From: Boswellia sacra | Lineage: Eukaryota; Streptophyta; Magnoliopsida; Sapindales; Burseraceae | Direction: 5' to 3' | Length of the DNA stretch: 64,000 bases | Assembly: GCA_013180625.2 (NCBI GenBank) | Contig: SNVD02002577.1 | Coordinates: 1-64,000, forward strand | Shown: positions 51,406 to 62,224 of the stretch, one piece after another | Numbering within the stretch: position 1 is the first letter of the stretch | Layout: every line of letters begins with the position of its first letter | Made by a program: the position numbers and the translations under genes | Notes under the pieces: generated by a model | What the model was told of the DNA's origin: nothing | The model's database searches: none | Seen by the model: the letters and a program-made list of their open reading frames with translations, nothing else

Positions 51406-51849
51406 ATGTCTTCCATTATTTCCAGCTCCGTTTTTCTTCCATTAACCTTAACCCCACTTCTAAAAGCCCCCACCAAGCCTAATAGGTGCACTGCCATTAT
51501 GAATCCTATCCTAGGCACAAGTTGGTCCTAGCCCATCCGAAAGCCAAGACAAAGTTGCACAAGCCTTTCTTAACGCTTTGTTTGGAGTTCTCAGTTCAAA
51601 CCCCATGTTAGCTCAAACCCAATGAATCCACGGCTTCCACCATTGATGAAGCTTGTCAAGAAATTTATGCAAGAATACAGCTGGTTCAAGGACGCTTTGG
51701 AGTTGTACACGGTGGCTATAGAGTTGCTACCCAAAACTTTTGATGTGATGAGGGCTATGATATCAGCATTTCTGGTTTTGAAAGGGTTCTTTGGGGCATT
51801 GTTTGAGAAGAAGAAAGAGAAACAAGAAGACAAGGCTGATAAAAATTAA
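51406..51849 (+). pseudogene. Array copy 3 of the small gene, N-terminal half frameshifted, C-terminal half open
   Basis: A 5-base duplication at 51502-51511 (ATCCTATCCT) shifts the frame and gives a TAG at 51529-51531. Single-base losses near 51569 and 51609 bring the net change to +3, so the C-terminal half is in frame again. From the ATG at 51622 an uninterrupted 75-codon frame (MNPRLPPLMKLVKKFMQEYS onward) reaches the shared TAA. The loss at 51609 is the same one-base deletion seen in copy 1. Confidence 0.7.
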
Positions 51850-52522
51850 GTTTTCTTTTTCCGGTTTGCTTGCTTTTTTTTTTTTTAATGTTTTTCTCAT
51901 CTGCTGCTCATGTTTTTGTTATTGCCAATGAAATTAGAAACTAAATATTCAGACCACCCAATAGCTGATTGAACACTCGGTACGATGATGAACTTATTGA
52001 ATACTGTGTATGATGATGAGCTGATTCTACCACAAGTTTTATTAAAAATTGATGAACTTATTTCATCAATTTTTAATAAAATCTTTTATTTTGGTAACAT
52101 TAACTTATTTATTAACAAATATATTTATAAATTAATATTCCAAACTTTTATTGCAACAAAAATACATTAACTTGTCTTACTTAACTTATATATTGATAAA
52201 TAATCCCAAATTATATTGCAACAAGAGTATTAAATGTATTTATAAATAGAATACTAAAATGGTTAATCCAATCATGAGTTCCCCAAATTATCGTGTCTAC
52301 GAGTCTTCAGCAACTTCAGAAAACAAAATAGAGGAAAAAGGGAGAGAGAGAGAGGGAGAGATGCAGAGCTTGTGAAAAAAGCCAAGAGCTTTAAAAAAAA
52401 AAAACATTCCATAAAACCAAACTATAAGTCTGTACCCAAGAGCACACCACTAGGAACAATAACACTAACCACTCAGGCCACCAGTAGATGGCTGAATCCA
52501 AAAATCTTCCTAAAGCGGCCAG

Positions 52523-53180
52523 CATATAAAAATTTAAATTTAAAATTTGCATAAAATTTTCTTAAAATTGTTAAAATATTTAAATTTAGTTAAATAATAA
52601 TAAAAGTTTTTAATATATCAAATTTTAATAAACCTATTTCATTAATATGAAATTTAAAATTTATAATAATTTTTTTAATTGTATAATATAGATATAATTA
52701 AAAGTTATATTAAATATTGACATAATCTAATTTAATAATTTAAAATATAAAATAAACATTACTAATATTTTAATAAATTAATTAAATATATAATTCATTA
52801 AAATTATTAAATATTTCATTGTACTGTAAAAATAGAATTAATAATTTCAAAAAAATTAATAATTACGTAATATAATTAATAATTATAGCATACTATCACT
52901 ATTATTATTATTACTATTATTATTATGATTTATAAATCATTTTAGAATTATTAATTTAATATTTATTTAAGTTTATTTTATTTTTATTTAATACTATATT
53001 ATTTTTTGTGCTACAATTAATTAAAAAAAGCAGCCAACAAGATTTTCACCAGCAAATAAATAATTTTAAAATAACAATATAAATAATAATGACAAGAATA
53101 ATCCACATTAGAATACATATAGGCATATAATAAAGGCTTTAATTTTTTTGTTTTTGTGCATTCTCTCTTTGCCAAGCCAG
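52523..53180. repeat. Truncated array unit U4 (658 bp)
   Basis: Contains only the AT-rich block, the GCAGCCAACAAGATTTTCACC anchor and the first part of the promoter-like block up to GCCAAGCCAG. It then passes directly into the AT-rich block of U5. The short sequence GCCAG occurs at both break points: in the promoter block, and just before CATATAAAA at the U3/U4 border. Confidence 0.85.
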
Positions 53181-54012
53181 AATATAAAAATTTAAATTTA
53201 AAATTTGCATAAATTTTTTAAAAAATTTAAAAATTTTAAATTTAGTTAAATAATAATAAAAAATTTTAATATATCAATTTTTGATAAACCTATTTCATTA
53301 ATATGAAATTTTAAATTTATAATAATTTTTTTGTTAATTATATAATATAGATATAATTAAAAGTTCTTATTAAATATTTACATAATCTAATTTAATAATT
53401 TAAAATATAAAATTGACATTACTAATATTTTAATAAATTAATTAAATATGTAATTCATTAAAATTATTAAATATATAATTTTTCTTTTAAAAATAAAATT
53501 AATAATTTCAAAAAAATTACTAATTACGTAATATAATTAATAATTATAGTATACTATCACTGTTTTTGTTGTTATTGTTATTATTATTATTATTATTATT
53601 TATAAATCATTTTAGAATTATTAAATTAATATTTATTTTGGTTTATTTTATTTTTATTTAATACCATATTATTTTTCATGCTACAAATAATAAAAAATGC
53701 AGCCAACAAGATTTTCAACGGCAAATAAATAAATTTAAAATTACATTATAAATAATAATGACAAGAAAAATCCACATTAGATTGCATATAGGCATATAAT
53801 AAAGGCTTTAATTTTTTGTTGTTGTGCATTCTCCCTCCGCCAAACTAGCAAGCCAGCTCATCCCACATACAGTATGTCCGGCCATGATCTCTTGCATAGC
53901 CACATCCTCCTGACGATGACGGCGGGGTGTCACAACTTTCTTGGTTGCAAAGACTACCAGCAAAAAAGAGAAGCCTTTCAATCCTACCCGTCCATCCGAG
54001 ATTAGTATACAA

Positions 54013-54021
54013 TTTATATAT
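54013..54021 (+). promoter_or_regulatory. TATA box of array copy 4
   Basis: TTTATATAT about 90 bp upstream of the copy-4 ATG. Confidence 0.5.
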
Positions 54022-54111
54022 GAACAAAGCAAACATTTATAACATCTTCTATCCATCTTATTCAGAGCAAAGCATAGACTTTTTTTTCCTCTCTTCCCTG
54101 TCTCCATTGCA

Positions 54112-54552
54112 ATGTCTTCCATTATTTACAGCTCTGTTTTTCTTTCATTAACCTTAACCCCACTCCCAAAAGCCCCCACCAAGCCTAATACGTGCATTGC
54201 CATTATGAATCTTGGGCACAAGTTGGTCCTACCTCATTCGAAAGCCAAGATAAAGTTGTAGAAGCCTTTGCTTGATGTTTTGTTTGGTGTTCTCAGTTCA
54301 AACCCCATGTTTAGCTCAAACCCAATGAATCCACGGCTACCACCACGGACGGAGCTTGCCAAGAAATTTATGCAAGAGTATGGCTGGTTGAAGGACGCTT
54401 TGGAGTTGTACATGGTGGCTATAGAGTTGCTACCCAAAAATTTTGATGTGATGAGGGCTACGATGTCAGCATTTTTGGCTTTGAAAGGGTTCTTTGGGGC
54501 ACTTTTCGAAAAGAAGAAAGAGAACCAAAAAGACAAGATTGATAAAAATTAA
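54112..54552 (+). pseudogene. Array copy 4 of the small gene, single nonsense codon
   Basis: The best preserved copy: 441 bp with one in-frame stop (TAG at 54259-54261, where the other copies have CAC or are shifted). It starts MSSIIYSSVFLSLTLTPLPK, transit-peptide-like. After the stop comes an open frame with LPPRTELAKKFMQEYGWLKD, a helical amphipathic segment, and ALKGFFGALFEKKKENQ before a charged Lys/Asp/Glu tail. From the ATG at 54268 the last 94 codons are open and could be translated alone. The family is not recognised. A plastid small membrane-associated protein would fit the transit-like start, but that is inference. Confidence 0.7.
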
Positions 54553-55032
54553 GTTTTCTTTTTTCGGTTTGCTTGCTTTTTTTTTAAAATGTTTTTCTCG
54601 TCTGTTGCTCATGTTTTCCTTGTTGCTAATGAAATTAGAAAATAAATATTCATACCACTCAAGAGCTGATTGAACACTCTGTACTATGATGAACTGATTG
54701 AACACTGTGCAAGATGGTGAGCTGATTCTACCACAAATTTTATATATATACACATTAGTAACTTATTTCATCAAATTTTAATAAAATCCTTTGTTTTGGT
54801 AACATTAATTTATTTATTGACAAATATATTTATAAATTAATAATCCAAACTTTTATTGCAACAAAAATACATTAACTTGTCTTACATTAACTTATATATT
54901 GATAAATAATCCCAACTTCTATTGTAACAAGAATACTAAATGTATTTATAAATTAGAATGTTAAAATAGTTAGTCCAATCATGGGTTTCCCAAATTATCG
55001 TGTCTACGAGTCTGCAACAACTTTAGAAAACA

Positions 55033-55036
<4 letters not shown>

Positions 55037-55110
<74 letters not shown>
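55037..55110. repeat. GA microsatellite in array unit 5
   Basis: About 74 bases of GA. The same position in units 1-3 carries 19-47 bases, so the run has expanded here. The minus-strand Ser-Leu repeat frame crossing it is an artefact of this run. Confidence 0.95.
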
Positions 55111-55114
<4 letters not shown>

Positions 55115-55269
55115 GAGCTTGTGAAAAAAGCCAAGAGCTTTAAAAAAAAATCCCATAAAACCAATCTATAAGTCTGTACCCAAGAGCCCACCACCAGGAA
55201 CAATAACACTAGCCGCTCAGGCCACCAGTGGACGGCCTGACTCCAAAAATCTTCCTAAAGCAGCCAGCA

Positions 55270-55696
55270 AATCACTATGATTCTACAATTCACAAACTGA
55301 GTCACACATAATAATCAATTGAAAAAAAGTTACCTTGGTAATTGTCTAAATAATTATACACAAATGACAAATGTGATGTCGATAAAATTAATAACTACCA
55401 GAACTTACATGATGATATGAAATTGGTAGTGAAATTCAAGTCTTAAGAGGCCTAGAGTGGGTACTTGTGATGAAATTTCTTAGCTGACATTATGTCATTT
55501 TCTTCTTGGGGAGTCCACAATTCATTTACTGCCTGCATCAATACATACGTACAACAACAGATCAGTAATAAATTAAATGTTACTTATCTTTAAAAAAAAA
55601 GTGATGCTTATCAAAAACCTAATATTAGTTAAACCAAAACGAATGAGATTGATGAGTACTTTTATTTCACTAGAATTAGGAATGGACCAAAGTTTA
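55270..55696. other. Spacer between the tandem array and the retrotransposon
   Basis: Unremarkable AT-rich sequence with no coding potential seen. It may include part of an older repeat, but I cannot define one. Confidence 0.5.
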
Positions 55697-56555
55697 TGTT
55701 GGTGTCAACGTGCATGTGCCATGCACATGGTATTTTTGTCTAACTTGTGATAAAACAAGAATATTAGTTTATTTCTTATTTTACTGTTTCTAAAAGTGTA
55801 TTTTAGGAAGTATTTTATTTATAATACATATCCTCTTAGAATAAGACATTATTTAATGTATCTTAGTCAAAATAGGAGAATATTTATTTGTGTCCTAATT
55901 CTTTTAGGAGTTAATTATATCACTTCCTATAATATTTGTTTTTATCCTAATGTGAGTTTGATTAGGATTTTTACAGGAATCTAAGGAGATTTCAATCAGA
56001 CTTCCCACTATATATTGTTATGTTTACATAACATATAGTTAGTTGCTTGTGGGAGATTCTATGTCACGGCATTCTAAGAATTAAGAGGAAAGCTTCAACG
56101 CAGATTGGAATGCTTATTTGATTTGATTTTATGAGTGTTTTATTCATGTATGAGAGATTGTCATTGTACATGAGTAGTTGATTACGTCTGTGTGAGTTAG
56201 TAGACACTTGAGAGAACTTGCGAGTTAAATGTTTATGTAATTCAGTGTCAGACATCGTGGTTATGATATACTTAACAGTGTGTTGTTAAGTTATATGCGA
56301 CAGAGAGTAAGTAGTGTCACTAGAGTTTAAGATCTTGGCAAGATTTTCTTTTACAAAGATTATGTTAGTGTGTGAGAGTGAGTCAGCACTGTAAACGATC
56401 CTAAAGATTGTACAAACAAGAACTTAGTGAATTGTAACTTTATAGCTGTCCGTGGATGTATGTTTTATAACCGAACCACGTAAAATCCTCCTGTGCCGAT
56501 TTACATTATAATTTACTGTTATAATTCTTATAACTGCATACTTCCAGAACTAACA
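55697..56555 (+). repeat. 5' LTR (859 bp)
   Basis: Begins TGTTGG and ends CTAACA, a TG...CA pair with short imperfect inverted ends, directly before the primer site. A TATA-like CTATATATT lies at 56008-56016. The start is set by the TG inverted end only, because the 3' LTR is not available for comparison. Confidence 0.65.
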
Positions 56556-56557
56556 AT

Positions 56558-56571
56558 TGGTATCAGAGCAG
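56558..56571 (+). other. Primer binding site (initiator Met-tRNA)
   Basis: TGGTATCAGAGCAG, the usual plant copia primer site complementary to the 3' end of initiator tRNA-Met, two bases after the LTR end. Confidence 0.92.
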
Positions 56572-56618
56572 GTTCAGTTATAGACAAGTAAAGAAAACGA
56601 TCACGTTGATCTGGAAGG

Positions 56619-58320
56619 ATGGAGTTTATTCGCAATGGAGGATTCAGAACACAACCACATATTCTTGATGATAGTAATTATCCATATTGAAAGGTAAGAA
56701 TGATGATGTATATCAAATCTCTTGATGATAGGGCATGGACCAGTGTGCTTAAAGGATGGACACCGCCAACAAAGTTAAATGCTTTTGGTGATGCTGAACC
56801 CAAATCTGAGGAGGAATGGACTGATGAAGAATACAGACGTCTGAGCTGGAACTCAAAGGCTTTTAATGCAATTTTTGCTGCAGTGAAATTAAACAATTTT
56901 GAACAGATTTCAAGGTGCAAAGTTGCCAAAGAAGCTTGAAACATACTTAAGGTAAAACATGAAGGTACCGCATCTATTAAAAGATCTAAATTGATGAGAC
57001 TGAATTTTCAATTTAAAAATTTGATGATGCATGAAGATGATTCAATTTTTGAGTTTTACTCTAAGATATGTCACACCACAATTTCTACATACATGCTTGG
57101 AAAAACTTTCACTGATGCAGAAATTGTTAGCAAAATAATTAGGTCTGTTCCAGATAAATTTCAACCTAAAATTTCAGTCATTGAGGAAGTTAAAAACACT
57201 GATGAGATGAGGGTTGATGAACTGATTGACATTCTCCAAAACTTTGAAATTAATCATAGTACTAGGAAGCAAAAAGGAAAAAGTATTGCATTTAATGTAA
57301 AAACTAAAAAATCTGATGATGAAAGTAATGATGAACTTGATGAAACTGATTCTAAACAAATTGCTTTTCTAATGAAAAATTATGTCAAGTTCATGAAAAA
57401 GAATTTCAGGAAAAAGAATCAAAGAAAGCATCAAACTCAAATAAAGACAAGTTCAGGAAATTCAACAAGGAGAATGACAAGAAGAAGTTGAAGCAACCTG
57501 ATAAGAAATGACAGATTCAGTGTTATGAATGTTCTGGTTATAGGCATATTCAGTCTGAATGTGCTAATCTCAAGAAGAAGAACAAAGACTTGATAGCTAC
57601 CTGGAGTGATGAATCAGAATCTGATTTGGATGATCAAGAATGCAGAATAATTTTGTTGCATGAATAGCATCAACAGCTGATAAAGGAAAAGCTGTTATGA
57701 CTGACATAACAGAACACTGCAGAACCAATATTGATCATTTAGATGAAGAAGAAGGTCAAGAATATTATGAAGAGTTATAGGAGACTTATAATGCACTCTA
57801 TGGTGAATGGCTGAATCAGAAGGAAGAAATCAAAACCTTGAGGAAGGAGATTGAAGTTCTAAGATGTGAAAAATCTTATGCTGAAAACCGTATCACAGAA
57901 CAAGAGATTGTTTTGACAGAAAAAATAGCACATATTGAGAAAATCACAACAGAATTGATTGAGAGCAAAAGATGTGTTGATCAACTCAGAATTGGGTCAG
58001 CCAAACTTGATCAGGTCTTGAGTCTTGGAAGAGACAACTCCAACAAACATGGATTGGGATACACAGAAGGTAATGTTACATCTTCATCAAAAACAGTGTT
58101 TGTAAAAGCCTCAACATCAGGTAAAAATTCTAAACCTAACTCAATAAGGTCAAGTCCTAGCTCAAAAAGCGATGAAACATTTGTTTCTCCTCTGAGTTCT
58201 TTCAAATTCAGTCCTGAAAAGGTAAAGAAATTCATTCCAACTTGTTTTTTTTGTGGTAAAAAAGAACACATTAGGCCTAGATGCTTTAAATTGTTGAATC
58301 TTTTGCATAAAAGATCAAAT
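56619..58320 (+). pseudogene. gag region of the Sirevirus-like element, disrupted
   Basis: The first ATG after the primer site opens a frame with the gag signature ILDDSNYPY. Stops in that frame lie at 56688-56690 and 56937-56939. A frameshift near 57410 moves the reading to another frame, where TGA occurs at 57509-57511 and TAG at 57665-57667. Another TAG at 57778-57780 is in the frame of the coiled-coil part. A CX2CX4HX4C knuckle (CYECSGYRHIQSEC) is at 57521-57562 and a second (CFFCGKKEHIRPRC) at 58243-58284. Between them is a long coiled coil (RKEIEVLRCEKSYAENRITE) with the lineage-typical LDQVLSLGRDN. Structural protein for particle assembly in intact relatives; non-functional here. Confidence 0.85.
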
Positions 58321-58359
58321 CAGTTCAAACTGTTACCAAAGTCACAATTGCAGTTGGTT

Positions 58360-61300
58360 AAGAAAGACAAGACAGTATGCCATATTGCTCTTACTACTCT
58401 TAAACAATCTTCTAACGATTTGTGGTACTTTGATAGTGGTTGTTCCAGGCATATGACTGGAAATAAACAGTTTTTGAAAAATTCTAAAGCATGCAGGGAA
58501 GGAAATGTCACTTATGGAGATGGAGCAAAGAGTAAGATCATTGGCAAAGACACTCTAAATATCAAAGGCCTACCCAAATTCCAAAATGTCTTATTGGTTG
58601 AAGGTTTGAAAGCTAATCTAATTAGTATTAGTCAAATATATGATGACAAATATATTGTTAATTTCACACAAAACAAATGTATGGTCTTAGATAACTTTGG
58701 TAAATGCATTTTATAAGGAAATAGATCTTCGGATAATTGCTATTTGGTAAAAATTGCATTTAAAGCTAAGATTTCAGATTTGGAATTGTGGCATCAAAAA
58801 TTAGGTCACCTAAATTACAAAGACTTGGTTAGATTGACTAAGTTAGGTACTGTAAAAGGAGTTCCTAAATTTGATGACAATGTAAATGAAATTTGTGGAC
58901 CATGTCAAATGGGAAAACAAATTAGAAGTTCACACAAATCCAATCCACATCTTAGCACATCCAAGATACTTGATTTGCTTCACATAGATCTTATCGGTCT
59001 TATGCAAATTGAAAGCATTACAGGTAAGAGATACATATTTGTTTGTGTGGATGACTTTTCTAGGTATACATGGGTTGATTTCATTAAAGAAAAATCTGAC
59101 ACTTTTGAAGCTTTCAGGAATCTTTGTGTTAAGCTTGAAAATAAGCAAAATAGGAACATTGGCAGGATAGTGAGAATAAGAAGTGATCATGGCAAGGAGT
59201 TTGAAAATGTTAGCTATGCTGATTTTTGCAAATATCATGGTATTGATCATGAATTTTCAGCTCCTAAAACCCCTGAACAAAATGGCATTATGGAAAAGAA
59301 GAATAGAACTCTTCAAGAGATGGCTAGAGTGATGCTCAATAGCAAAAAGTTGATCAAAAGGCTATGGGCTGAAGCAATAAGCACTGCTTGGTACATTTCA
59401 AATAGAGTTTTTCTAAGACCTGGCACTAACCAGACACTTTATGAAAATTTGAAAGTTAGAAAACCTAATTTGAAATATTTTCATGTTTTTGGATGCAGGT
59501 GTTACATCTTAAATGACAGAGAACTGTTAGGAAAATTAGATCCAAGAAGTGATAAAGGAGTTTTTGTGAAATATACACACAACAGCAAAGTATTTCGGGT
59601 TTACAATCTTCAAACTGAGGCAGTCATGGAATCTGCAAATGTAGTCTTTGATAATCTGGATGATTATGTAGAATACTCACAAGAGGAAAGTATAACCAGC
59701 TTTTCAGAAGATACAGAAAAATCAGATTCTGACAACAACAGTAATAAAGATGAGTCAGTTATGAAGGAGGAAATAACTGTTGTTACATCAGACACAACAA
59801 TGAAAACTAACAACTCAGAACTAAACAAAGACTCAATCTGAAATGAAGATGAAAGAAAAGATTCACCCACTTGGATTCAGAAAGCACATCCAACCAGCTC
59901 TATTATTGAGACACCAGATGGCATGATGAAAACTAGGAGCAAGGTAAGGAATCAGGTAAGGTTTGCATGTTATGTTTCATTAGTTGAACCAAAAAATGTG
60001 AAAGAAGCTTTAAAAGAAGATGTTTGGATTCAGGCAATGCAAGATGAACTCAATCAGTTTAAAAGAAATGAAGTATGGGAATTAGTTCCTAGGCCAGAAA
60101 ATGCAAATGTCATTGGAACTAAATGGATATTCAAGAATAAAACTGATGAAAGTGGTCAAGTAGCAAGGAATAAAGCTAGGCTAGTAGCACAAGGTTACAC
60201 TCAAGTAGAATACATAGACTTTGATGAAACCTTTGCACCAGTAGCTAGACTTGAATCAATCATATTACTGCTTGCAATTGCTTGCTTGCTTAATCTTAAA
60301 TTGTACCAAATGGATGTTAAAACAGAATTTTTATATGGCTATCTCAATGAAGAAGTCTTTTTTGAACAGCCTAAGGGTTTTGAAGATCCTAAACATCCTG
60401 ATTTTGTGTACATATTGCATAAAGCTTTGTATGGATTGAAACAAGCTCCTAGAGCTTGGTATGAAAGGTTGACAAAGTTTTTGATCAACAAAGATTATAA
60501 AAGAGGCAGCAATGAGAAGACCATGTTTATCATTGCTCAAATATATGTTGATGACATTGTTTTCGGATCAACTAACAAAAGTAAAACTGATGAGTTTGTT
60601 AAGTTGATGCAGGAAAAGTTTGAGATGAGCATGGTAGGAGAATTAAATTTCTTTCTTGGATTGTAGGTTAAGCAATGAATGATGGGATATTTATATCTCA
60701 ATCAAAATATGCTAAAAATCTTGTAAAGAAATTTGGGCTTGAGAATTCAAAACCACTGAAAACTCCTATCAGTACTAACTTAAAACTCTCAAAAGACAAT
60801 ACAGGAAAAGAGGTTGATGCAAGTTTGTACAGAAGCATTATTGACAGCCTATTATACCTCACAGCAAGTAGGCCTTTGTGCAAGATTTCAAGCAAATCCC
60901 AAAGAATCACATCTGGCAGTTGCTAAGAGAATCATCAGGGTTTAGTGATACTGACTGGGCAGGAAATGCAGATGACAGAAAAAGCACATCAGGAGGGTGT
61001 TTTTATCTTGGTACTAACTTGGTTTCTTGGCACAGAAAAAAGAAGAACTCTATTTCTGTGTCTACTGTTGAAGTTGAGTATATAGCAGCAGGAAGTTGTT
61101 GCACACAACTACTGTGGATGAAGCAAATATTGAGTGATTATGGTATTGAACAGAAACCTATAATTGTGTTTTGTGATAATACTAGTGCTATAAATATTTC
61201 AAAAAATCTTGTTCAGCATTCTAGAACAAAACACATTGACATAAGATACCATTTTATAAGGAAACTTATAGAGTCCAAGGTGACACACATTGAATACATC

Positions 61301-61402
61301 TCCACTGATAAACAATTGGCTAACTTGTTCACTAAGGCATTGGATACAACAAGATTTGAGAGTCTAAGAAAGGCCTTAGGCATCTGTCAGTTATCTGAAT
61401 AA
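58360..61402 (+). pseudogene. pol region: protease, integrase, reverse transcriptase, RNase H, disrupted
   Basis: Protease: WYFDSGCSRHMTG, with the active-site DSG at 58432-58440. GAG-pre-integrase: LWHQKLGHLNYKDL and ICGPCQMGK. Integrase core from 58980: Asp in HIDLIG, Asp in RSDHGKEF, Glu in NGIMEKKNR. RT: TKWIFKNKTDESG, MDVKTEFLYGYL, YGLKQAPRAWYERL and YVDD at 60544-60555. RNase H: TDWAGNADDRKSTSGG, VEVEYIAAGSCC, FCDNTSAI and RYHFIR. In-frame stops lie at 58714-58716, 59839-59841 and 60664-60666. A frameshift follows near 60670. The segment between SRP (about 60875) and the RNase H Asp is shortened, and a few codons before YVDD appear deleted. The region matches copia pol but cannot be translated through. 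Confidence 0.93.
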
Positions 61403-62224
61403 ACCCTGCTTGCTGTTATGTTAATTATATCTGCAATATCATAAGTTTTCTTCTAATTTAGCATATATGAGCTGTAATATAAAAAATGTGTGAATGATGA
61501 AATAATGGTTTACAATGAAAATTACAAAGAGGGCTACCAATATATGATGTGTGAAAGCCGTCATTGAGAGTAACCTCAGGGTATCTAAGAAATATGTTGA
61601 GGTCACCCACTTAATGAAAAGAGCTACCTCTATATTGTGTGAAAGCTACTGTATTAATAACCCAATGGGATTAAAATATGTCAAAATAAATTTTTTTTTG
61701 ACATTTCACACAAGTAAAAAGAAAGATGAAAATAGCTTTCATGTGAAAATAATTAACAGCTCTGAAATATGCTTTCTTAGAATGATTCATATGATGTTCA
61801 GATATTGTTGTTATGTTAATTTTAATTGTTTTCGTTATGTTTTTCATATTATACGATGCTCTTTGTGCCAATCTGAAATTTGATTTATCTTGTGTGTTTA
61901 TGTGTCAAAATACCATGTCAGCTATATTGAATTGAGGGGGAGAAGTTTCAGTGGCGGGAATCCTAACTCTATTAGAATTCATTATTCTAATTGAAATCAA
62001 ATTTTGAATTCTTATTCATTAATGATAGTTATTAAGCGGTTTTGGAAAAGGAATTAAAATTATATTTTGTTGAAAACAAAATTTTTTTCAGCCTAGTATA
62101 TTACGATAACAGTTAGGGTATTTCCTGTCCATACTATGCTCCAACAACAGTTTCGACACTTTCTCTCTCGCCTTGCTGTTCTCTCTCTGCTCTAAGAAAC
62201 TCTTGCAGACTTGAAACCCTAACA
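61403..62224 (+). other. Spacer between pol and the envelope-position ORF
   Basis: Non-coding. Contains an imperfect direct repeat around GCTACC-...-TGTGTGAAAGC (about 61533-61558 and 61622-61647) and the polypurine tract. Sireviruses commonly have such a spacer before their extra ORF. Confidence 0.6.
61934..61945 (+). other. Polypurine tract
   Basis: GAGGGGGAGAAG, the plus-strand primer-type tract of copia elements, lies after RNase H and not next to an LTR. Sirevirus elements are known for multiple polypurine tracts, so this may be an internal one. Confidence 0.65.

Larger units (their letters stand above)
46287..55269. repeat. Tandem array of ~2.0-2.15-kb units, four full and one truncated
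   Basis: Unit borders are set at the motif CATATAAAAATTTAAATTT: U1 ~46287-48302, U2 48303-50373, U3 50374-52522, U4 52523-53180 (truncated), U5 53181-55269. Each full unit has the same order. First an AT-rich block of ~550 bp ending in ATT-repeat DNA, then a GCAGCCAACAAGATTTTCACC anchor. A GC-richer block of ~200 bp with a TATA box follows, then a 441/444-bp reading frame. After that come a conserved 3' region (AATGAAATTAGAAA, GAACACTCTGTA), TA-rich DNA, a GA run and a conserved ATGCAGAGCTTGTGAAAAAA block. All units point the same way. The right edge is sharp at about 55269. The left edge is less sharp because the AT block of U1 is diverged. Confidence 0.92.

Noticed and set aside
46711..54122. 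Minus-strand frames across the promoter-like blocks of the array (e.g. 46711-47072, 48914-49186, 51097-51345, 53808-54122)
   Set aside because: They are similar only because the units are similar. Lengths and frames change between units through indels, and they lie over the TATA/promoter side of the plus-strand frames.
54979..55209. Minus-strand frame with a long Ser-Leu repeat (also at 48052, 50067)
   Set aside because: Produced by translation of the GA microsatellite; no protein family.
46287..55269. CRISPR-like or satellite array
   Set aside because: Units are 2 kb with internal gene structure in a plant nuclear context. No short regular repeats with unique spacers.
58930..59250. Minus-strand frame opposite integrase
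   Set aside because: Antisense shadow of the retrotransposon pol region.
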